A stretch of DNA of 64,000 nt. Source: Desmodus rotundus (lineage: Eukaryota > Chordata > Mammalia > Chiroptera > Phyllostomidae). The notes beneath the pieces are model-generated. The model ran no database searches and was not told the origin of the DNA. It worked only from the letters and a program-made list of their open reading frames with translations. The first letter of the stretch is position 1. Every line of letters begins with the position of its first letter. Of the stretch, positions 27,101 through 34,893 are shown in pieces. A program made the translations under genes and the position numbers. The stretch covers positions 2,585,342 through 2,649,341 of the forward strand of contig NC_071399.1 in assembly GCF_022682495.2 (NCBI RefSeq), written 5' to 3'.

Positions 27101-30100
27101 GGCAGGTCTGGAGCTTCGGGCGGCAGTTTTCCCAGCGCAGTCCGGGGTGCGGAGCAGCCACGTGGGGGCGCTCCTGCCGTCCCAGTCCGGGAGGCCAGAA
27201 GACTGCCAGGACGTGCTCTGCGGAGTCAGCACCTGCGGGGACCAGCAGTGCGCGGGCTCCGCCCTGGGGCTTGCGGCTCAGTCAGGCCCCGGGCGCTTCT
27301 CTTCTAGGCCTGGCAGTGCTGCAGCACGTGCTGACGCCGCGCGTGAAGGCCACCCACGTTGCTTTTGACTCCATGAAGGACTACCTGGATGCGGTGTACG
27401 ACGTGACGGTGGCTTTCGAGGGGACCGTGGACGGGAAAGGGCAGCGGAAGGAAGCTCCCTCCATGGTCGGTAAGTCCCGCGTCCTTGGGCCGGGGTCTCT
27501 CCCTTTCTACCAGCAGCCCAGCGGACGCCGCTGCTCCGCGCTTACCTGGTGTCTCTTCCTAGGGAGTTTCCCGTGCGTTTTTTTGGTAGTTTTTATTCAC
27601 CCGCAAGTTTGCATTTCATTAATCTTGCTAAGTTGGGCATTTCTTGGTCGCCGTCTCAGTCCTTCAGAGGGTGGGGACATAGTGCTCGCAGAGCCCAGCT
27701 CCCTGTCCCTGGGCTGGCTGCTCGAGGAGAGCATCACGGGCCTGCTTTCGCGGATTTCGTGGTGCGCTCCCCTTCAGCCTGAAACCCAAACCACCGTCAC
27801 CGCCTGTGCTTCCACTTTGTTTTTGCTAAGGACGCTGTACCTTTTTATTTTTAATCATCTTTTTGCCTCAATTTCATTGTTATTTTATATAAACTGTGAA
27901 TTCTAAAATTAAAAACATGGAATATTTTTATTTTTTGTTAGAATTTCTCTGCAAAGAATGTCCAAAAATCCACATTCACATCGATCGTATAGACAAAAAA
28001 GACGTCCCGGAAGAACAAGTGTACATGCGAAGGTGGCTTCATGAGCGCTTTGAAATAAAAGATAAGTGAGTACCGGCAGTTCCGCACTTCAGCAGCGTTG
28101 TTCCACCTAAATTTCAGCGCCGTGAGCCCTTAGGACGGCCGCGGCGCTGCACTGAGCACGCCTTTACGAAGTGCACTCGGGCCCCGCTCTGTGCAGCTCG
28201 GTCCTCCTGGGAGCCTTCGCTGCCCTGCGTCCCCGTAAAAGAGCGTGTCGTAGCTGGTCCCCCCATTTTCACTCGCAGTGTCTCCAAAGCGATGCTCTGT
28301 GGTGAGATGCCACGTTTAATGGGAAAAGATAAGGCACCACACGATGCCCCGAAGCTGCCGCCCCAGCTCAGATAAAGTGGGGTTGGTGGGGCCAGCTGCC
28401 AGGCCAGCAGCATGGGCAAGTGGGGCTGAGGGAGCAGACTGCGTCCCTGTGTGCATGGGACGTGACACCCGCATTTTGCTGAAAGGAGGGTGGGGCAGGT
28501 GTGTTAGGTGCCCTTGGCTGAGGCACGACTTGAAGAGGTCACATGGGGCGTGCGAGCTGCTTACTGAAGAAGCCGCAGGTGACGTGGGCAAAGCGTATGA
28601 GTGTCTCTTTGATTTCATGCACATTTCGAAAGGCAGGAGTTCCAGAACTTTCTTTTCTTTTTCGGCAGACAGACAGTGGGCCCTGGGTTCCGACGGTCTC
28701 TGCGTAAGGGCTGCAGGACACACTGTGTGCTTGCTGTTGGCTCTGCTGACAGCGGGCGTTTTATCCTTTCTGACGAGTAGCCTGCTTTTTGAAGAACAGG
28801 TTTTACACATCTGTACTTCTGTCTTCTTCTTGAAAAAAACGGACTCCTCCATTATAGTTATAGAACGCTCTATTTTATAAAGGCCACATTGAAAAGGATG
28901 CTTTTTTAAAGACTTTAAAGAACAGTTTCAAAGCTATGTTTATGTGCAGAAACTTCCCCGGGGGCTTTGTCTCCTCACGCGCACCTTCTCGGGGGGCTGC
29001 GGCTGGCTCTCCCTTCCTCACTGCGTTCCGGGAGAGTTTCCCCGTGGAGAGCACCCAACAGAGTGCTAACCTCAGTGTGTGGGACTGTGCAGTTTACAGA
29101 CAAGTAGGTGGGTTTCTGCATTCTCCTGACTCTCGATTGTCCAGGACGGTTTATTGAACCAGCAGTGCCACACACTTTGGTTATGGGAGAAATTTTAAAA
29201 GTAAGATTGCTATGTTTTGACATGAAAATCTATTCTCAGAAAAAAAAAGCCTGAACAGTATGTTTACTATCCAATGTGCTTCGTGTTATGAGTATTTATA
29301 CATATTTAGGATGAGTCTGGCTGTTTTAAAACAGTGGATATTGCTAGGGAATGATTTATAAGGCAGAAGAAGGACTTTTCATTTTTGTACAATTATGTTT
29401 GAGATTACTATATTGAATGTGTTATGCTATTAAAACTTCACATTTTTAAAATAAGATGGGGAATGAATTAACTTTACTTTTCCTCGGCTGCTTGTGTAAT
29501 TCCAGGGGCTGGGACTTTCATGCCGTCAGCACTGCTGACCGGTCCCTGCCTTCCGGTGGTGGGGGGAGGGGGATAGGGGCAGGTGGAGAGAAGGTGAGGG
29601 GGCTCATCGCCCGCCTGTGGGTCAGGTCACGGCAGAACGTTGCAAGAGCGTCCCCGTTCCATGGGTGGAAACCACTGCACGTACTATAGTGCGTGCGCTA
29701 CTCCCTGACCGTGTCGGAGTCTTTGAAAAGTCTACAGACTCCAGGTAAACCTGGTCTCTGCTGGTTCCCTCTTCTTCTCTGTTTCTCAAGGACCTGCACC
29801 TTCAGTGTCCAGCGCATGATAGGTGCCCACTAGTGTTTGTTGGATTACAGTGTTGAAATAACTGGAACTGAAACTTACAGTTTTCTGCATTCCGGCCATA
29901 GGTTGCTTATAGAATTCTACGATTCTCTGGATCCAGAGAGAAGAAACAAATTTCCTGGGAAAAGTGTCCATTCTAAACTAAGTCTCAAGAAGACGTTACC
30001 ATCACTGTTGATCCTAAGTGGTCTGACTGCCGGCCTGCTCGTGACCGAGACGGGGCGCAGGCTGTACGTGAAGACCTGGGTCTACGGGACCCTGATTGGC

Positions 30101-30127
30101 TGCTTGTGGGTTAGTATTAAAGCGTAA
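414..30127 (+). CDS. AGPAT5: AGPAT5, 1-acyl-sn-glycerol-3-phosphate acyltransferase epsilon (8 coding exons, complete)
   Basis: The enzyme acylates lysophosphatidic acid at sn-2 to give phosphatidic acid, a step in glycerophospholipid and triacylglycerol synthesis. It is a membrane protein of ER and mitochondria (family knowledge). The exons are 414-632, 9037-9106, 14256-14371, 15902-15991, 20006-20096, 27308-27469, 27942-28065 and 29902-30127. They total 1098 nt, or 365 residues plus TAA, one more than the 364 I recall for human. Every junction is GT/AG and the phase is kept throughout. Visible motifs are a hydrophobic N-terminus (about residues 15-37), the catalytic H-X4-D box at His93-Asp98, the substrate-binding FPEGTR box at 171-176, and two C-terminal hydrophobic segments (about 323-339 and 349-363). 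The start at 414 has A at -3 and gives the family N-terminus MLLSLVLH. Residue 95 in the HX4D box is Cys where human has Ser. No frame disruption is seen, so the gene looks functional. Confidence 0.97.
3262..3735 (+). repeat. Ancient interspersed repeat, family not assigned
   Basis: The segment resembles a widespread mammalian repeat with the order 'gctgccatcacaaagca', 'aacagttctggaggccagg', 'cttccagcatcccgtggctg', 'ctccagtctctgcctctg', 'aaggacact'. It is diverged and carries no coding capacity. I recognise the block order but do not assert a family name. A more degraded relative may lie at about 21490-21760 (gcatcagtcacc, ctggaagtccaagtcag, ctcttctcctaggagctc). Confidence 0.55.
3903..4083 (+). 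mobile_element. Bat VES-like tRNA-derived SINE (shortened head)
   Basis: It begins ccctggctgcgcag and has a B-box-like gtttgattccc, then a tcaggacacatgactgggtt block and a ccccagtagggggcg block. The gagaggcaaccacacattg body is followed by a pyrimidine stretch and an AT-rich tail (aaataagtgaagtctttgaaaaaa). The tRNA-like head is shorter than in other copies here, so part of it is deleted. The block at 3975-3987 matches a CTCF core. Confidence 0.85.
5440..5550 (+). repeat. MIR-like relic
   Basis: The order 'cagatgacagagctgaggcac', then 'gcggtggagccaggactcgg', then 'caaggcagtctcgcttcagg' follows the MIR core pattern (aaactgaggcacagag ... agccaggattcgaaccc ... gcagtctggctcc). It is old, diverged and non-coding. 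Confidence 0.5.
9037..9106 (+). CDS. AGPAT5: AGPAT5 coding exon 2 (residues 74-97, carries H of the HX4D box)
   Basis: This exon encodes ILLYGDLPKNKENIIYLA followed by NHQCT. The catalytic His93 is here; the Asp98 partner is in exon 3. The acceptor is ttttatcttttag|ata and the donor is acag|gtttgt. Val97 is split G|TG across intron 2. Human has Ser where this copy reads Cys95 (codon tgc). The exon is AT-rich, unlike exons 1 and 3. Confidence 0.97.
9933..10136 (+). mobile_element. Bat VES-like SINE
   Basis: Head ccctgaccagtgtgactcgg, B box ggttcgattcctgg, a gagaggcaactgatcgatg body, a pyrimidine-rich stretch and an aaaataaataaataaaatc tail. The element is full length and on the plus strand. 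A different short SINE-like head (cctgaccagtggcg) follows at about 10152-10170 but is too short to classify. Confidence 0.9.
11142..11276. mobile_element. Non-autonomous DNA transposon (MITE) with diverged terminal inverted repeats
   Basis: The left end at 11154-11181 (gggtggggcaaaagtaggtt...) is mirrored by 11246-11275 (...gcctacctttgcctgcaccc) in reverse complement, with several mismatches and an indel. The roughly 65-bp centre is AT-rich and non-coding. The first 12 bases of the left end are also duplicated in tandem at 11142-11153. This is the layout of a short DNA-transposon MITE; the superfamily is inference. Confidence 0.6.
11830..11965 (+). repeat. MIR relic
   Basis: The order 'ggggtcagagagaccctgg', 'caggctgtgtgatagtggcc', then 'ttacttagcctctctgagcc' is the classical MIR core arrangement. 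It is diverged and non-coding. Confidence 0.7.
14256..14371 (+). CDS. AGPAT5: AGPAT5 coding exon 3 (residues 97-135, carries D of the HX4D box)
   Basis: The exon continues the split Val97 codon and reads DWIVADILAIRQ, so Asp98 completes the catalytic HX4D pair. It goes on through HVRYVLKDGLKWLPLYG to CYFAQ. The acceptor is ctgtcttcgcag|tg and the donor is cag|gtaact, ending on a codon boundary. It is GC-rich (many gcc, ctg and cgg codons). Confidence 0.97.
14372..15901 (+). other. AGPAT5 intron 3
   Basis: This 1.5-kb intron contains a minus-strand bat SINE at 14510-14685. The rest, including a CpG-rich patch at about 15180-15560, shows no recognisable exon or element. Confidence 0.85.
14510..14685 (-). 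mobile_element. Bat tRNA-derived SINE, minus strand
   Basis: Read on the minus strand it begins cctggccaggtggctcagct, continues with tRNA-like ggttggagcattgtcc, then gaaacatcgactc in reverse context, and ends in an A/T-rich tail (ctaaaaatcaataaac). It belongs to the same general class as the other SINEs here, with a different middle region. Confidence 0.75.
15902..15991 (+). CDS. AGPAT5: AGPAT5 coding exon 4 (residues 136-165)
   Basis: This exon encodes HGGVYVRRSAKFDAKEM and on to AGTP, the segment corresponding to acyltransferase motif II (G138-VYVRR). The acceptor is cccgtggcag|cac and the donor is ccg|gtgaga. It is exactly 30 codons, phase 0 on both sides. Confidence 0.97.
16945..17430 (+). 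mobile_element. LINE-1 3' end, first half (interrupted)
   Basis: The sequence follows the L1 ORF2 C-terminus and beyond: 'gatgggcaaagaccttggat' and 'agacatttctccaaagaagc', then 'gtgaggacgtgaagaaaagg', 'aactagaactacctacctta' and 'tgattcagcaattttgcttc'. It has stops and frameshifts and is a dead fragment. It breaks off at 'ctgggtgtgt', where the mariner begins. Confidence 0.85.
17431..18106 (+). mobile_element. Mariner DNA transposon relic inserted in the L1
   Basis: The terminal inverted repeats are CAAGGTCTGTCCAG at 17433-17446 and its near-perfect complement CTGGACAGACCTCG at 18091-18104 (13 of 14 match). They are flanked by TA at 18105-18106 and a decayed GA at 17431-17432. The interior shows mariner transposase C-terminal relics: NAPAHAS at 17757 onward, a SPDL-like stretch near 17840 and FWLFPKLK near 17860-17885. 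It is about 680 bp, half the usual 1.3 kb, and has in-frame stops, so it is an internally deleted, inactive copy. Confidence 0.85.
18111..18160. repeat. (CT)n(CA)n compound microsatellite
   Basis: CT repeats at 18111-18130 are followed by CA repeats at 18131-18160 with one T interruption at 18151. It lies immediately downstream of the mariner 3' end, within the interrupted L1. Confidence 0.97.
18161..18360 (+). mobile_element. LINE-1 3' end, second half (resumes after the mariner)
   Basis: The blocks 'tttgttcattgcagcaacat', 'ccctaagtgtccatcagtag', 'atgagtggataaagaaaata' and 'caatggagtgtttttcagcc' match the L1 3' region that should directly follow the part ending at 17430. One L1 has therefore been split by the later mariner. 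Confidence 0.85.
18450..18790 (-). mobile_element. Antisense LINE-1 3' fragment
   Basis: Reading plus, it shows the familiar complement of old L1 3' ends: 'atgaacatgtctcagttacc', 'tgtcgctgtagattagtttg', 'tacatggaatcacacagttt', then 'ttgctgccgagtagcatggc'. It is diverged and non-coding. Confidence 0.7.
19255..19494 (+). mobile_element. Bat VES-like SINE
   Basis: Head ccctggccagtgtggctcgg, B box ggttcgattcccc, a cagggcacagacccaggctg block and a long CT-rich stretch ending ctctctctaaaagcaatg. It also contains a second gtgggttcgatccccagtc block. It is the best preserved head in the window. Confidence 0.92.
20006..20096 (+). CDS. AGPAT5: AGPAT5 coding exon 5 (residues 166-196, FPEGTR box)
   Basis: It encodes MYLVIFPEGTRYNPE and continues to SASQAFAAQE. 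FPEGTR (171-176) is acyltransferase motif III, which binds the lysophospholipid phosphate in this family. The acceptor is tgctccgcag|atg and the donor is gaag|gtgagt. Gly196 is split G|GC. Confidence 0.98.
23227..23249. repeat. C23 homopolymer
   Basis: An uninterrupted run of 23 C lies inside intron 5. Runs of this length are unstable and often mis-sized in assemblies. Confidence 0.97.
26165..26830 (+). mobile_element. Old LINE-1 3' fragment with internal G25 run
   Basis: The blocks 'ttcccaagagaattgaaacc' and 'acatctttatacggagactt', then 'ggtaaaagaagcctgtcccc', 'gctgtgtgaccccattcacg' and the terminal 'caaaatagatctcacttttt' follow old L1 3' ends. A pure G25 run sits at 26594-26618. There is no coding capacity. 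Confidence 0.65.
27158..27172 (+). promoter_or_regulatory. CTCF-like motif
   Basis: CCACGTGGGGGCGCT matches the CTCF core (CCA-N2-(A/T)G(G/A)(G/T)GGC form). It lies 136 bases upstream of AGPAT5 exon 6. This is a sequence match only; occupancy is unknown. Confidence 0.4.
27308..27469 (+). CDS. AGPAT5: AGPAT5 coding exon 6 (residues 196-250)
   Basis: It encodes LAVLQHVLTPRVKATHVAF and on through DYLDAVYDVTVAFEG to KEAPSMV. LTPR (204-207) falls in the motif IV region. The acceptor is cgcttctcttctag|gc and the donor is gtcg|gtaagt. Glu250 is split G|AA. The loop VDGKGQ is one residue longer than the human form I recall, which accounts for the 365-residue total. The exon is strongly GC-rich. Confidence 0.97.
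27470..27941 (+). other. AGPAT5 intron 6
   Basis: This is the shortest intron (472 nt), with donor gtaagt and acceptor ttttttgttag. I see no repeat or other feature in it. Confidence 0.9.
27942..28065 (+). CDS. AGPAT5: AGPAT5 coding exon 7 (residues 250-291)
   Basis: It encodes EFLCKECPKIHIHIDRIDKK, then DVPEEQVYMRRWLHE and RFEIKDK. The acceptor is ttttgttag|aattt and the donor is gataa|gtgagt; Lys291 is split AA|G. It lies in the C-terminal half after the acyltransferase domain and is strongly conserved with human. Confidence 0.98.
28066..29901 (+). other. AGPAT5 intron 7
   Basis: This 1.8-kb intron contains a short relic of a common ancient repeat near 29800-29850 (gcgcatgataggtgcccact, gtgtttgttggatta). 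No other element is identified. The acceptor is attccggccatag. Confidence 0.85.
29902..30127 (+). CDS. AGPAT5: AGPAT5 terminal coding exon 8 (residues 291-365, TAA stop)
   Basis: It encodes LLIEFYDSLDPERRNKFPGK, then SVHSKLSLKKTLPSL, and ends GCLWVSIKA with TAA at 30125-30127. Two hydrophobic segments (about 323-339 and 349-363) give a C-terminal membrane hairpin. The human start of this exon (MLIEFY) reads LLIEFY here. It ends at the same residue as human (…TIKA versus …SIKA). Confidence 0.98.
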
Positions 30128-32220
30128 GCCTGTCTGCGGCGGCGGCGTGCCGCGTTGGTGGTTCTGGGCGGCTGCGCACTGCATCGCATTGTCTCCCGAA
30201 TTTCACCAGACGCGCAAATAAAGCCTTACTGATTGAACATTGGATAACACGGAGTTTCTGACTGAAGCCGCAGTTGGTCTGGGCAGGCTCACAGGGTCTC
30301 GCAGCTTCAGTGCGGGCGCTGGCATTGTCTGCGGGCTGATGTCGGCCTCGGGAGACGGTTGGACTGTGTCACCCGCTACGGCTGTGTAACTCAGCGGCAC
30401 TCGCGAAGGTCAGTTTGCAGTATACTCCATGGTGTTTGCTATTTCCAGTTTTTTACGACTTTGCTGGTCCAAACTCTCATCACTGAAGTGTTAAGTATCT
30501 CACAGCTATGTAATATTTTGCTTTTTGCATAGTTTCTCCAAGTCAGTGAAAGAAACTGTATTTAAGCACCGAGGGGGAGAGGAGGAAGGGCCGGGACTGG
30601 CTCGTGGTGAGCAAGCTCTGGGGCACCTGCTCTACGCGCCGATTTCCGCTTACTTTGTATTTGCAAAATAATTCCCATCTCTAATATTTATTGAAACAAC
30701 GTAATTTGCACACCCTGTACTCTAACAGAAGACTGATGTATAAAATATGAGAATTAAGTGTAAGTTAAAATTGTGACCCTCATTCTTGTAACAGAACTTT
30801 AAACTGCCCAGCCTTTTGAAGATTTAGACTAAGCTCTCAGACCTTCTCAACATCTGTGCCGTAAGTACTTGAAAACCTGGAGGTTTCCTTTTATCTTTTT
30901 ATCAAAGCAATCACTGTGTCCCCTTGTCGGACCTGGTCCCACCAAAGTCTGAGGCCAAGGGGCCTCCAAGCGTCTCTGGATTCACTAGCACGTGCCTTCT
31001 TCCTGTCGCTCCTGGGCTAGCAGAATGCCCACCCTAATCCTCGGGGCAGGCTGGGGCCGGGGCCCGTCCCCCCCCCTCCACGAAGGTGGGCCGCATCAGC
31101 TCTCCTGCGGGCGCCTTGCTGGCTGCAGCTAAGACGTTGTGCATTAGTGTCATGTCGAGAACTTCACCTCTCCAGCCAGTGAGATGCGGACTCGCTCTGT
31201 CAGCGCGGAGCGTGTGCTGTAGCCCCTGAGGGCAGTGGGGACCCGCAGCTTGCCCGCGCCGCTGGGACCCAGAACTGTGTTTCAGTGCCGAGCCAGAGTT
31301 CGGTCCTGGAACAGAGACCCGGTGCGGGAGGACTTGTCCTCAGGAGCAGGTCTGCGCTGCTGATGGGTTTGGTCCAAACGGCGATGTAGCTCTGGCCTAA
31401 GCGCAATGGCTCCTGGCAAAGAAACGGGAAGCAGGAAGTGAGAGGAGTTGTCTCTCCGGCTCTCTGGGAGCAGAGGGCGCCGTCTGGGCAGCGCCTCTGA
31501 AGAGCACTGGTGGGGGCGCTGGTCTCTGCAGCAGCCTGTGCACATGCTCACACTCGCCACACACGTCCCCACAGGAAGCACTCGGCCCGACCGGGGACTG
31601 GGGTGGGGTCGGCAAGCCCGAGGCTCAAACCAGGTCTCCGAGTCTTCTGCCTGGGAACTGACGTCAGCCTGCCGTGTGTCTTTGTTCTGTGCTTGCTTCT
31701 GAGTTCTGGAGTTAGACCCTGCTGCTGTCGGATCAGAATAAACCTGAGTTGTGTTACTGACTTCGGATGGAATGGACATGCTCTAAATTTAAACTTTAAG
31801 AAGCAATACCATTAGAATTTTATTGATTATAACTGATTTTAAAAAGGCAAAGTGAACCGCATAAAATCACTTGAAAATCATGTTTTTTATCACTATTCTT
31901 ATTCTTCTCACAAAGGGTCTTTAAAATATTTGTTAGTTAAAAAATTTGTGTCAAAATATTTGGAAAGTTAGAAGCTTCTTTTTAACGTGTATTGATATCA
32001 TTCGAATTATTTTCTAAAATTAAGACCCCATATCTACTTGTAAATCTCTTCACATAATATCATTTAAGCTTTTGTTTGTGTTATCATTGATTTACAGCTT
32101 AGTTATTATTTAGTTTTTCTTTGTAAGAACGCCATAAATGTGCATGCTTTTATGTTTTTCAGAAAAGACTGTGTTTAGATGAAAGTAAAAGAAAAAATAA
32201 AATCTTTCACTGTCTGATGT
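30128..32220 (+). other. AGPAT5: Probable AGPAT5 3' UTR
   Basis: The AGPAT5 stop is followed by about 2.1 kb without another gene. It becomes AT-rich after 31.8 kb and holds AATAAA hexamers at 30217-30222, 31737-31742 and 32196-32201. The last is followed within 25 bases by a GT-rich stretch (tgatgtgtgtgc), the best poly(A) context. The other two would give short alternative transcripts. The UTR boundary is inferred. Confidence 0.6.
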
Positions 32221-32225
32221 GTGTG
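32196..32225 (+). terminator. AGPAT5: Probable distal polyadenylation signal of AGPAT5
   Basis: AATAAA at 32196-32201 is followed by ctttcactg and then the GT-rich tgatgtgtgtgc. Signal plus downstream GU-rich element is the canonical cleavage context. Confidence 0.6.
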
Positions 32226-33926
32226 CTATTTAATACTTTGTGACCCACACTTCACCAGCAGCCTTCCATTGCGTGAAATGGGCTTTATGGCTGGGCCCAC
32301 GTTCTGAATATGTAAAGCTGGGATACTTTTTTTAAAGTATTGAGCCAGTTTTTAAGAATATAAATATTATTATAACACCGCAAATTGTGAAGCAGCGTAT
32401 TAGTTTGGTTGTCTGAACTCGTCTGTGTTTTGTATAAGACGCACGGCAGGTATGGACTGCCCGAGTCTTCTCAAATCTGTGGGACCTCTCTTGGGCGCAG
32501 GTCAGCTGTCTGAAAGGAGCAGGCTGGGGGCCGGGCCTGTGGGACCAGCCCTCTCGCCTTTCACAGCGGTGGTTTCTGTGCGTTCAGGCCTGTGGGATTC
32601 CTCTTTGGTTCCGCGTGGTGCCCTCACGTCCCGAGGACAGGAGCTTCCTTCTTTCCCGTGTAACACTGCACGGTTTATCGTTGTGTTTACGGAATAGGTC
32701 TGAGTGGATAAAGTGATTGAATCGGATGGACGGTTAAAAAAAAAATGTGTAGAACATCTGCCTGTCAACTGTGGGCGGCGCCAAGTGCCTGCCAGCTGCG
32801 CAGCAGACTCGCATATGAGGGGACGGCGAGTGTCTGCCACAGTAGTATTTCCTGTGTGCAGACTCGATGTGCAGGAAATAAACTTCAACCTTGGCTGTGT
32901 TTGTTCCGGAAGTGTCATTTTGGGGACAAGGCCGTCTTGGCTGTGTTGCAGAGACCACCCCCAGTAAGTTACGTTACCTCTGTTTATGAGCAGGACTTGG
33001 GGGGTAGTGTGTACTGTGAGTTACACGTAGGGTTTCTGGAGGTCCCAGTGCAGACCTGGGGGAGTGCTGGGGTGGAGCCTGCTCCATGCGAAGCGCCCCT
33101 GTCAGCCAGTGTCCTGGCCCGTGTCCCGACAACCCTGTGCCGTGCGGGCAGCGAGGACTCTGTCGCCTCGAACCCCTGTCCCCGTCCGTGCTCACCCATG
33201 GGCTCTGTGTGGCACCAGCACCGGCGCGCCAACACCACACGTGTTGTAGGTGTTGGCGTGCGGGCCAAACTGGCGTGAGGCATGTGAGATGCAGTCCAGT
33301 GGGCTGAGAGTGTGTGCCACGCCCGAGCTGCCCTCCCTGTGTGCCGGTGTTTGCTTTTTGTCTCTGTTTCTCCATCCCTCTCTCTGTCATGAAGGGTTTC
33401 ACATCAGAAGTGACCCAGGACACAGGGTCCTTCCATGTGTCTTTGCCGCTGGCACTTCCTGGCTCTGCGTTTCTAACCCCTAGGCTGCTACTCCCTTTCC
33501 TGATACATTTTGTTAGGGGCCATTAGCTCTAATCTAACCCAAACCAGCCAGGCAGTGTCCATTTACCATGGCCTTGAGGCAGCACAGAGCAGAGAGCACG
33601 GAGGCACTGGTCTGAGGGTCAGGAGAGCCAGGTGCCAAACACGGGGCAGTGGGCCCCTTCTGCCTGGACTGCAGTCTTATGTGGCTGAATTGCGGGGTGG
33701 AGACTTTGCCCCTTCCAGTCCACTGCCCCCTGCCCTCTGCATTTCCCAGCATCCTCCCCAGCCTGATGCCTAGGGCCACCTGCAGTCACACCTTCCACCT
33801 GTCTCCCAGGTGAGTCTACTCGAAGGTCTTCTCCTGCCACCAACAGCTTTCTCTTTACAACACCCTCCCCCAACAGCCCCTAACCCCTGGGTTTACAACA
33901 CCGAGACTTAAGTGTCACAGGTGAAG

Positions 33927-33990
33927 CCCTGGCTGGTGTGGCTCAGCGGGTGGGGGACCGGCCTGCTGAGTCATAATGCCTGCCGCGCAG
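33927..33990 (+). mobile_element. Truncated bat SINE head
   Basis: ccctggctggtgtggctcag begins a tRNA-like SINE head, followed by cgggtgggggaccggcctgc. The B box and tail are missing or unrecognisable, so only the 5' part remains. Confidence 0.6.
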
Positions 33991-34880
33991 AGGGGCCGTG
34001 TGGGCGAAATGAACTCACAGGCCAGGCAGGGGGCAGGCACAGAAACGTGGCCGCGGTTGTCACGCGTCATGTCAGTGAAAGATGCCACTGCTGGCCTGCC
34101 GCACGGTGTGACAGCCGAGGTTGAGGGGTGTGCTTAGCGCGGCCAGGCCCGCAGAGGCTGCTGGGCGGCATGCTTCCTTTCTGCAGAGGAGCAAGCCCTC
34201 TGTCAAACCTGGGTGTTGCCCATTGAAGGAGGAGATGCTTTTGCTGGAAAGCCGGTGCCTGACAGGGCAGCGGGAGCTAATGGAGCGAGTTGCCACCTGA
34301 GTCTGGGGAGAGAGCAGGTGTGTTTTACAGACGCCATCTTCCTTTCTCCTGTGGGCTCAGAACAGGTGGCTGCACCGCTGCCGGCTCTGCCCCAGGGACG
34401 GAAGCGAGAGATCACGGCCCAGGCTGCAGCCGTGGTGCTGTGGGCGATACCAGGCCAACTTGAGGGACAGTCCCTGGGCTAGGCTTGGGGAGGGGGCTCA
34501 TCGTGGAGCTCCCCCAGCAGGGCATTAAGTGTCTGTGAACTGCTGGCCAGACTCCAAAGCCCTGGCTGTGCCCCTGGGTCCGCATCGCCCCGTTCCTGAG
34601 GCCCTTCATTTAATCCCCAGGGTGGCAGGGGTTCAAAGGGTAACAGGGACCACAATGTTCTCTGGTGCATCTGCACCTGTGTAAGAGAAGAAGAGGCCTC
34701 GTGAACAGATGGGAGGGAGCAGCTGCTTAGGTCTTCATGGCAAGTGTTCCTTTGAAGCCCGTCTGCAGGACGCAGTGGGCGCAGTGGGCGGCGGTGCGCC
34801 CATGGACTGGGCTCACGTCCAGCCTGTAGATGGGAGGAGAGTGAACGGAAACCCGGCAACTGTATTCGAGTCCCTCGGCC

Positions 34881-34893
34881 GCCCCCTGGTGGC
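34881..34893 (-). promoter_or_regulatory. Strong CTCF-like motif, minus orientation
   Basis: GCCCCCTGGTGGC is the exact reverse complement of GCCACCAGGGGGC, a textbook CTCF core. Binding is unproven. Confidence 0.55.

Larger units (their letters stand above)
20097..27307 (+). other. AGPAT5 intron 5
   Basis: This 7.2-kb intron contains a possible ancient repeat at about 21490-21760, a C23 run at 23227-23249, a G-rich quadruplex-like tract at 25475-25507, an L1 fragment at 26165-26830 with a G25 run at 26594-26618, and a CTCF-like motif at 27158-27172. An open frame of 355 codons spans 26839-27906, but only its exon 6 portion is real. Confidence 0.85.

Noticed and set aside
26839..27906. 355-codon open frame covering AGPAT5 exon 6
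   Set aside because: Only 27308-27469 matches AGPAT5; the flanking parts are intron read-through on both sides of genuine splice sites.
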